Below the pieces are notes generated by a model. The model saw nothing but the letters and a program-made list of their open reading frames with translations, had not been told where the DNA came from and ran no database searches. Below, piece after piece: positions 7,173-11,786 of a stretch of DNA of 11,786 nucleotides. The stretch spans positions 1 to 11,786 of the forward strand of contig JALZUF010000096.1 of NCBI GenBank assembly GCA_023301785.1, given 5' to 3'. A program made the translations under genes and the position numbers. The stretch comes from Alphaproteobacteria bacterium. Lineage in GTDB: Bacteria > Pseudomonadota > Alphaproteobacteria > Micavibrionales > Micavibrionaceae. The stretch's first letter is position 1. The number at the start of each line of letters is the position of its first letter.

Positions 7173-7883
7173 ATGACAAAGCAAACAAAGAAAATGAAAG
7201 CGGCTAACGCGCAATTTGATCGTGAGACATTATATTCAGTGACTGAAGCAGTAAAAATGCTTAAAGAATCTGCTTCTCACCGTAAATTTGATGAAACAAT
7301 CGATATTGCTCTTAACCTAGGTATTGATCCTAAGCACGCTGACCAACAGGTTCGTGGTATGGTTTCTCTTCCACATGGTACTGGTGCAACTGTTCGTGTT
7401 GCTGTTTTTGCACGTGATGCAAAAGCGGATGAAGCGAAAGCTGCTGGTGCTGATATCGTTGGTGCAGAAGACTTAGCCGATAGTATCCGTGGTGGTACAA
7501 TGGATTTTGATCGTTGTATCGCAACACCTGATATGATGCCACTTGTTGGTCAATTGGGTCAGATTTTGGGTCCAAAAGGTATGATGCCGAACCCTAAATT
7601 GGGTACTGTGACACCTGACGTTAAAAAAGCTGTTGAAGATGCCAAAGGCGGCGCGATCGAATTCCGCGCTGAAAAAGAAGGTATTATCCATGCTGGTGTT
7701 GGTAAATCAGGCTTTGATGAAAAGAAGATCATTGAAAACATTGATCACTTTATTGAAACAATTCAAAAAGCCCGCCCAGCAGGCGCAAAAGGAACTTTCA
7801 TCAAGAAAGTTACTTTGTCCTCTACAATGGGCCCGGGTATCAAGATTGATTTAGACGCTGATGCTTCTGCAAAAGCAGCTTAA
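7173..7883 (+). CDS. rplA: 50S ribosomal protein L1
   Basis: Large-subunit L1-stalk protein that moves with deacylated tRNA at the E site and often represses its own L11-L1 mRNA. The protein has 236 residues, the normal length. It shows the RKFDETIDIALNLGIDPKHAD segment (about 37-57), the VRGMVSLPHGTGATVRVAVFA RNA-binding strand region (about 60-80), the signature GPKGMMPNPKLGTVT (about 133-147), and IIHAGVGKSGF in the second half of domain I. The frame is open upstream to 7122, but the real start is ATG 7173, seven bases after AAGGA, which overlaps the rplK stop and so implies translational coupling. A perfect terminator follows after 27 bases, so rplJ is not in this operon. Confidence 0.97.
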   Translation: MTKQTKKMKAANAQFDRETLYSVTEAVKMLKESASHRKFDETIDIALNLGIDPKHADQQVRGMVSLPHGTGATVRVAVFARDAKADEAKAAGADIVGAEDLADSIRGGTMDFDRCIATPDMMPLVGQLGQILGPKGMMPNPKLGTVTPDVKKAVEDAKGGAIEFRAEKEGIIHAGVGKSGFDEKKIIENIDHFIETIQKARPAGAKGTFIKKVTLSSTMGPGIKIDLDADASAKAA

Positions 7884-7910
7884 TTTAAAACCGATTTAAT
7901 AAAAGTTCTT

Positions 7911-7937
7911 AAAAGGCGCCTTTTATGGCGCCTTTTT
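7911..7937 (+). terminator. Rho-independent terminator of rplK-rplA
   Basis: AAAAGGCGCC (7911-7920) pairs perfectly with GGCGCCTTTT (7927-7936) around the loop TTTTAT, with a five-T run (7933-7937). It ends the L11-L1 operon before any L10 gene. Confidence 0.95.
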
Positions 7938-7938
7938 C

Positions 7939-7966
7939 TTGCCTAATTTTTTGTGCAAAGTATGCT
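7939..7966 (+). promoter_or_regulatory. Candidate promoter of the secreted NTF2-like gene
   Basis: TTGCCT (7939-7944) and TATGCT (7961-7966) are 16 bases apart. TTGCCT follows the rplA terminator T-run after one C, the same layout as at the rplK promoter. Start of transcription would be near 7973, giving a leader of about 35 bases. Confidence 0.42.
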
Positions 7967-8007
7967 CACTTAAATTTAACTCAACAAACACAAAGGTTTT
8001 TAATTTT

Positions 8008-8535
8008 ATGAAAAAAATATTTCTAACACTTTCTATGCTTCTTTTGTCGGTTTCTTCAGCGCATGCGCATTCCATTACAAAAGACGATGTTTTAAAGGCA
8101 CAAAAAGAATGGGCTGATGGAATTGTAAATATCAGTAAAACTTTTATTGATAAAGGTGACTACAAAGCAGCGGCAAAAAAGCATATTGAGGACTTGTATG
8201 CATACGGAGTCTCTGATGTTCTATTTAAACCTACGCTTGCGGCTGATGATCAGTTCAGAGAGACATTTGATGAAGCATTATCTTACTTTGTTGGTGGTGA
8301 AATTAAAGAAGATACAGGATTTGCAATTAAACCTTGGAAAGCTGCCCGTTTTGATGGAGAACAACATATTGTGACTTATAATGATTATGCTGTATCTATG
8401 GGGAATTATTTCTTCACACCTGCTGATGGCGGTGCTGAGCAAAAGGTTGAATTTACTTTTGGCTACATTAAGGACAAAGATGGTAACCTATTAATTAACG
8501 TGCATCATTCCTCATTACCTTACGCACCGAAATAA
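8008..8535 (+). CDS. Secreted NTF2-like (SnoaL/DUF4440-like fold) protein
   Basis: A 175-residue protein with a clear signal peptide (MKKIFLTLSMLLLSVSSAHA, cleavage before His21), so it is periplasmic. The mature part begins with a helix (DDVLKAQKEWADGIVNISKTFI), followed by DYKAAAKKHIEDLYAYG. It then has strands ending in VEFTFGYIKDKDGNLLINVHHSSLPY. This order, with a final His-His-Ser after a charged turn, resembles secreted NTF2-like proteins related to the CaMKII association domain. I recall, without being able to check, that such proteins are sometimes labelled phosphoribosyl-AMP cyclohydrolase; none of that enzyme's Cys/His zinc motifs is visible, so I do not use the name. Substrate and role are unknown. 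ATG 8008 has only a weak AAAGG about 11 bases upstream; the frame extends to TTG 7939, but that would place extra residues before the signal peptide. It has its own terminator. Confidence 0.72.
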   Translation: MKKIFLTLSMLLLSVSSAHAHSITKDDVLKAQKEWADGIVNISKTFIDKGDYKAAAKKHIEDLYAYGVSDVLFKPTLAADDQFRETFDEALSYFVGGEIKEDTGFAIKPWKAARFDGEQHIVTYNDYAVSMGNYFFTPADGGAEQKVEFTFGYIKDKDGNLLINVHHSSLPYAPK

Positions 8536-8555
8536 TATCAAATCATAAGAATTTT

Positions 8556-8583
8556 AAAAGGCGCTTTTCATAGCGCCTTTTTT
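8556..8583 (+). terminator. Rho-independent terminator after the NTF2-like gene
   Basis: AAAAGGCGCT (8556-8565) pairs perfectly with AGCGCCTTTT (8572-8581) around the loop TTTCAT, with six T (8578-8583). It ends 16 bases before the kinase ATG. Confidence 0.94.
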
Positions 8584-8599
8584 ATTGCTTAATGCCTAG

Positions 8600-9160
8600 A
8601 TGACAAAGAAATTAATTTGTATAGGCGGCTTACCAGGGGTTGGTAAAACAGAAGTTGCCAATAGACTCTCTCAAAACATATTAAACAATCTTGTTATATG
8701 CCCTGATGAGCTACGTCTTGAGATGTTAGGAAAAAATCCTAAACAAGATGTTCTGACTGATGCGGACATTACAGATGAAACAACAAGAAAAGTCATTGCC
8801 GTTATGCTTGATCGAGCAGAGCTGGCTCTTCAAAATGATAAAGTTGTTATTATTGGTTCCGCTTTCGTGTCTCAATCAATGCGTCAAGATTACGAAGCAA
8901 TGGCCAAAAAACTATCCGCGCCATTTCACGGTGTATGGCTAGAGCTTGATGATATGTCACGTATTCAGCGCACAGAGAAAAGAAAAAATGATTATCTGGA
9001 TACCAAAACCAAAGGGCTCAAGCGAGGGAAGAACCCCTCCATTGTAACGTGCGTGAATGCGGCGTTGGAAGTGGAAGGTGATATTAGATGGCCTATCATT
9101 GATGCTTCGCCGTCTGCAGAAAGTGTATTGCAAGCCGTGCAAGAAGAATTAAGACTTTAA
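8600..9160 (+). CDS. P-loop kinase/ATPase (AAA_33, zeta-toxin-like)
   Basis: A 186-residue cytoplasmic P-loop protein. Walker A is GLPGVGKT at 10-17, directly after the first strand. A PDELR segment at 35-39 corresponds to the Asp/Arg pair that binds substrate or phosphate in AAA_33 and zeta-like kinases. VVIIGSAFVSQSMRQDYEAMA (82-102) matches the second strand and helix, and FHGVWLELD (109-117) is followed by an Arg-rich lid (RIQRTEKRKND). This fold includes small-molecule kinases, the ATP-binding half of some aminoglycoside-phosphotransferase-like fusions and zeta toxins; no antitoxin-like gene is adjacent, so a toxin role is not supported. The lid region carries a basic KTKGLKRGKN stretch in place of the usual SDA motif. 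ATG 8600 has no Shine-Dalgarno and lies 16 bases after a terminator; a leaderless mRNA is possible. The substrate is unknown. Confidence 0.8.
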   Translation: MTKKLICIGGLPGVGKTEVANRLSQNILNNLVICPDELRLEMLGKNPKQDVLTDADITDETTRKVIAVMLDRAELALQNDKVVIIGSAFVSQSMRQDYEAMAKKLSAPFHGVWLELDDMSRIQRTEKRKNDYLDTKTKGLKRGKNPSIVTCVNAALEVEGDIRWPIIDASPSAESVLQAVQEELRL

Positions 9161-9183
9161 CGTACCTATAAAATATTTATACT
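9155..9183 (+). promoter_or_regulatory. Possible promoter of adhC-fghA
   Basis: TATACT (9178-9183) is a good -10, but the -35 region 17 bases upstream (CTTTAA, 9155-9160, over the kinase stop codon) is poor, so an activator or another start may be involved. The 8-bp palindrome ATGATCAT (9185-9192) lies immediately downstream, where a repressor could act. Confidence 0.3.
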
Positions 9184-9213
9184 CATGATCATAATTTACA
9201 AGGAAGTCAGATA

Positions 9214-10320
9214 ATGAAAACACGTGCCGCCATTGCCTACAAAGCTGGATCCCCTTTGATCATCGATACTGTTGATTTGGAAGGGCCCAAAGCTGGTGAA
9301 GTCTTGGTTGAAAATATGGCCACAGGCGTATGCCATACAGACGCCTTTACTTTATCTGGTGAAGATCCAGAAGGAATTTTCCCCGCTATTCTTGGACATG
9401 AAGGCGCGGGTATTGTGCGTGAGATTGGAAAAGATGTGACATCTGTAAAAGTTGGTGACCACGTAATACCGCTTTATACGCCAGAATGTGGTGAATGTAA
9501 ATTCTGTCTCAATCCTAAAACTAACCTTTGTCAGTCTATTCGCTCTACGCAAGGTAAAGGGCTTATGCCTGATGGCAGCAGCCGCTTTTCCTTAAATGGT
9601 GACGATATTATGCATTATATGGGCACATCGACATTCTCTAACTTTACGGTCCTGCCTGAGATTGCGGTGGCTAAAGTTCGTAAAGACGCGCCGTTTGAAA
9701 AAATTTGTTATATAGGTTGCGGCGTTACCACAGGTATTGGCGCCGTTGTTTTTGATGCAAAAGTGGAAGAGGGATCAACCGTTGCGGTATTTGGTTTGGG
9801 CGGCATTGGCTTGAATGTTATTCAGGGTGCTAAAATGGTTGGCGCCTCAAAAATTATCGGTATTGATATCAACCCTTCAAAAGTTGAATTGGCGAAGAAA
9901 TTTGGTATGACCGATTTTATTAACCCAAGCGAGACTGATAATGTTGTTGAGGCAATTTGTGATTTAACCGATGGCGGCGTTGACTACTCCTTTGAATGTA
10001 TCGGTAATGTTGATGTTATGCGCCAAGCACTGGAATGTTGTCACAAGGGCTGGGGTGAGAGCGTTATTATTGGCGTTGCTGGCGCTGGTAAAGAAATCGC
10101 TACCAGACCGTTCCAACTAGTAACGGGCCGTGTTTGGCGTGGTTCTGCTTTTGGCGGCGCACGTGGACGTACTGATGTGCCAATGATTGTAGATTGGTAT
10201 ATGGACGGCAAGATCAACATTGATGATATGATTACGCACGTGATGCCACTTGAAGAAATTAATACTGCCTTCGATCTTATGCACGAAGGTAAATCAATCC
10301 GTAGCGTAGTGAAATTCTAA
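9214..10320 (+). CDS. adhC: S-(hydroxymethyl)glutathione dehydrogenase / class III alcohol dehydrogenase
   Basis: Zinc enzyme that oxidises S-hydroxymethylglutathione (formaldehyde plus glutathione) to S-formylglutathione with NAD; also known as frmA, flhA or adhI. The protein has 368 residues (family about 370). Catalytic zinc ligands are C40 (GVCHTD), H62 with E63 (GHEG) and C169 (IGCGVTTG). The structural-zinc cluster ECGECKFCLNPKTNLC supplies C92, C95, C98 and C106. The NAD fold has GLGGIG at 194-199 with the ribose-binding D218 (IIGID). The C-terminal part has the class III-type GRVWRGSAFGGARGR. AAGGAAG lies before ATG 9214. The stop overlaps the fghA start (TAATG), so both are made together. 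No frmR-type regulator or gfa is present in the window. It sits between rplA and rplJ, an unusual place. Confidence 0.97.
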   Translation: MKTRAAIAYKAGSPLIIDTVDLEGPKAGEVLVENMATGVCHTDAFTLSGEDPEGIFPAILGHEGAGIVREIGKDVTSVKVGDHVIPLYTPECGECKFCLNPKTNLCQSIRSTQGKGLMPDGSSRFSLNGDDIMHYMGTSTFSNFTVLPEIAVAKVRKDAPFEKICYIGCGVTTGIGAVVFDAKVEEGSTVAVFGLGGIGLNVIQGAKMVGASKIIGIDINPSKVELAKKFGMTDFINPSETDNVVEAICDLTDGGVDYSFECIGNVDVMRQALECCHKGWGESVIIGVAGAGKEIATRPFQLVTGRVWRGSAFGGARGRTDVPMIVDWYMDGKINIDDMITHVMPLEEINTAFDLMHEGKSIRSVVKF

Positions 10321-11168
10321 TGCAAGTTCAGCAAGAGCATATTTGTTTTGGAGGAACGCTCAAGATTATTGAGCACGCAAGCGATGTGCTGAAGTGCAAT
10401 ATGACTTTTTCTGTCTTTGTGCCAGATGCTACGAGCTCTCAGGAACATGCGGCTCTGATGTTTTTATCAGGGCTCACTTGCACACACGATAACTTTACAA
10501 CCAAAGCAGGTGCTTATAAAAAAGCGGCGGAATTAGGTTTAATTGTTATTGCGCCTGACACGTCACCGCGTGGTGCTGATGTGCCAGATGATAAAGACAG
10601 TTATGATTTTGGTAAAGGGGCTGGGTTTTATATCAATGCTACTCAGCAACCTTGGTCTAAAAACTATCAAATGGAAAGCTATATAGCGCAAGAACTGCCT
10701 CAAATTTTGTCTGCGGAAATGGGGGTTAATACTAAAAAAATCGGTATTAGTGGTCATTCAATGGGAGGGCACGGTGCATTAACGCTTTGTCTTAAATACC
10801 CTGAAGTTTTTAAATCAGTCTCTGCCTTTGCACCAATTGTCGCACCCTCCCAAGTGCCTTGGGGGCATAAAGCGTTCTCTCGTTACATCGGTGACGATCA
10901 AGTGGAATGGCAGAAACATGATGCGGTGGCATTAATGGAAAAGTCACAAAACCGAAGTGATTACCCTAATATTTTGATTGATCAGGGGGTAGGAGATCAG
11001 TTTTTAGAAGAGCAGCTGCAGCCTCAATTGTTCGAACAAGCTTGCAGGGGTGCGGATCAATCGTTGAGCTTACGCTTCCATGAAGGTTACGATCACAGCT
11101 ATTTCTTTATTCAATCATTTATTGATGATCATTTGGAACATCATCATAAAATTTTAACGAATATTTGA
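10320..11168 (+). CDS. fghA: S-formylglutathione hydrolase
   Basis: Serine esterase that hydrolyses S-formylglutathione to formate and glutathione, completing glutathione-dependent formaldehyde detoxification begun by the upstream dehydrogenase. The 282-residue length is normal (about 280). It is an esterase-D-type alpha/beta hydrolase: LSGLTCTHDNF (49-59) forms the oxyanion region, GHSMGGHGAL (145-154) carries the nucleophile S147, DQGVGDQFL contains the acid D226, and GYDHSYFF supplies H259. The ATG overlaps the adhC stop by one base (TAATG) with no separate strong ribosome site, so translation is coupled. The stop codon TGA falls inside a TTGACA that starts the rplJ promoter region. No terminator was seen after it, so some read-through into rplJ is possible. 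Confidence 0.97.
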   Translation: MQVQQEHICFGGTLKIIEHASDVLKCNMTFSVFVPDATSSQEHAALMFLSGLTCTHDNFTTKAGAYKKAAELGLIVIAPDTSPRGADVPDDKDSYDFGKGAGFYINATQQPWSKNYQMESYIAQELPQILSAEMGVNTKKIGISGHSMGGHGALTLCLKYPEVFKSVSAFAPIVAPSQVPWGHKAFSRYIGDDQVEWQKHDAVALMEKSQNRSDYPNILIDQGVGDQFLEEQLQPQLFEQACRGADQSLSLRFHEGYDHSYFFIQSFIDDHLEHHHKILTNI

Positions 11169-11177
11169 CAAAACCCC

Positions 11178-11205
11178 TTGACGCAGGTGTTTAAATCCTT
11201 ATAAC
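11178..11205 (+). promoter_or_regulatory. Promoter of rplJ
   Basis: TTGACG (11178-11183) and TATAAC (11200-11205), 16 bases apart, each match five of six consensus bases; the predicted start is near 11212. A second TTGACA at 11165-11170 overlaps the fghA stop codon but has no good -10 at normal spacing. It gives rplJ transcription independent of rplKA. Confidence 0.65.
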
Positions 11206-11211
11206 AACGCT

Positions 11212-11373
11212 AACACTATCCTAGATCATGGGGGCTACGGCTTAAAAACCTATGTTAGATGGGGTTAAAAAGAAAGCAGATGCCTAGATATCTGATTTGT
11301 TATTAATCTTAATTTATTTATTTTGGATAGCGGTTTGTCTTTTGCAAATCGCTTTTTTATTGGAGAATTTATC
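11212..11373 (+). promoter_or_regulatory. rplJ mRNA leader (L10-leader-like regulatory region)
   Basis: About 160 untranslated bases lie between the predicted start and the rplJ ATG. They hold a hairpin CAGAT/ATCTG (11277-11281 with 11290-11294), a possible CATGGG/CCTATG pairing (11227-11232 with 11249-11254), long-range complementarity CTATCC (11216-11221) with GGATAG (11325-11330), and a terminal attenuator-like hairpin. L10, usually as its complex with L12, is known to regulate rplJL through leader structure in several bacteria. A match to the known L10-leader family is not established here. Confidence 0.4.
11329..11358 (+). terminator. Attenuator-like terminator in the rplJ leader
   Basis: AGCGGTTTG (11329-11337) pairs with CAAATCGCT (11345-11353), including one G-T pair, around a seven-base loop and runs into six T (11353-11358). 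It lies 15 bases upstream of the rplJ ATG, after the promoter, so it is positioned to stop transcription before the gene unless prevented. Confidence 0.62.
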
Positions 11374-11786
11374 ATGGGTATGACACGCGAACGTAAACAA
11401 GAAGAAATTACAATTCTTAAAGATAGTATGGAGAATTCAGAAATTATCGTTCTGACTCAAAATGCTGGTTTAGATGCTAAAAGCATCACAGATTTACGTC
11501 TTGAAATGCGTAAAAACGAAGTAAACTTTAAAATTGTTAAGAATACTTTGGCGAAAATTGCTTCCAAAGATACAAATGCAGAGAAAATTGCAGACATGTT
11601 TGCTGGACCAGTTGGTATGGCAACATCGCAAGATCCGGTAGCGGCGGCTAAAGTTGCACATAATTTTGCTAAAGAAAACGAGAAACTCGTTATTTTAGGT
11701 GGAATATACGGAGATAAAGTTTTGGACAAGGCTGGTGTTGAAGCCTTATCTAAAATGCCAAGTCTTGATGATTTACGTGCAACTAT
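11374..11786 (+). CDS. rplJ: 50S ribosomal protein L10, N-terminal part (3' end outside window)
   Basis: Stalk base protein that binds 23S rRNA and carries L7/L12 dimers. The first 137 codons are visible and the frame is open to the window edge. MGMTRERKQEEITILKDSM begins the RNA-binding domain, followed by EIIVLTQNAGLDAKSITDLR, the conserved VNFKIVKNTLAKIA, MFAGPVGMATSQDPVAAAKVA, LVILGGIYGDKVL and a final MPSLDDLRA. The last is the usual PS(R/K)-E-L-RA junction before the L12-binding helix. GGAG lies eight bases before ATG 11374, just after the T-run of the leader hairpin, so formation of that hairpin could also affect ribosome access. L12 (rplL) is expected next, outside the window. Confidence 0.95.
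   Translation, partial: MGMTRERKQEEITILKDSMENSEIIVLTQNAGLDAKSITDLRLEMRKNEVNFKIVKNTLAKIASKDTNAEKIADMFAGPVGMATSQDPVAAAKVAHNFAKENEKLVILGGIYGDKVLDKAGVEALSKMPSLDDLRAT

Noticed and set aside
8600..9160. Zeta toxin of a toxin-antitoxin pair
   Set aside because: No small antitoxin gene is adjacent; the flanking genes are an NTF2-like protein with its own terminator and adhC.
7939..11168. Genomic island or mobile element inserted between rplA and rplJ
   Set aside because: No integrase, transposase, direct repeats, tRNA or attachment-like ends seen; codon use and base composition look like the neighbours. The genes are metabolic and core-like.
11228..11287. Mini-ORFs in the rplJ leader (5 codons at 11228, 11 codons at 11252) as leader peptides
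   Set aside because: Neither has a ribosome site or a codon pattern suggesting attenuation; the leader is better read as structured RNA.

Overview
The window is ordinary bacterial chromosome of moderate-to-low GC, almost fully coding, with no stretch of 300 bases lacking a gene. The gene set and protein character suggest a Gram-negative proteobacterium, most likely an alphaproteobacterium. The grounds are two outer-membrane beta-barrel proteins ending in Phe, a PRC-barrel membrane protein, a glutathione-dependent formaldehyde pathway, and an L11 whose PPxSYF segment looks like the rickettsial/alphaproteobacterial form as I remember it. I saw no tRNA, rRNA, CRISPR array, insertion sequence, integrase or phage gene.

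Layout. Bases 1-975 are the 3' part of an autotransporter-type beta-barrel gene, meeting leuA (minus strand) tail to tail with stop codons that share TTAA. Upstream of leuA on the same strand is a membrane-anchored protein with PRC-barrel-like repeats, which is divergent from pdxA (vitamin B6 synthesis). Then come secE, nusG, a 58-residue unrecognised ORF and a strong terminator; a small outer-membrane beta-barrel gene with its own terminator; rplK-rplA with promoter and terminator; a secreted NTF2-like protein with its own terminator; a P-loop kinase; adhC-fghA (formaldehyde oxidation through glutathione); and rplJ (L10), cut by the window edge, behind its own promoter and a roughly 160-nt leader holding an attenuator-like hairpin.

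The main point of interest is architecture. The normally contiguous secE-nusG-rplK-rplA-rplJ cluster is split into separate transcription units by unrelated genes: an outer-membrane protein between nusG and rplK, and four genes (NTF2-like, kinase, adhC, fghA) between rplA and rplJ. Four clear rho-independent terminators separate the units. Three of them share a GGCGC-type stem followed by a TTGCNTAAT flank, which at two sites also works as the -35 of the next gene's promoter. I found no convincing undescribed defence or mobile system. The most novel items are the nusG-coupled small ORF, the terminator/promoter modules, the rplJ leader and a perfect palindrome upstream of the outer-membrane protein.
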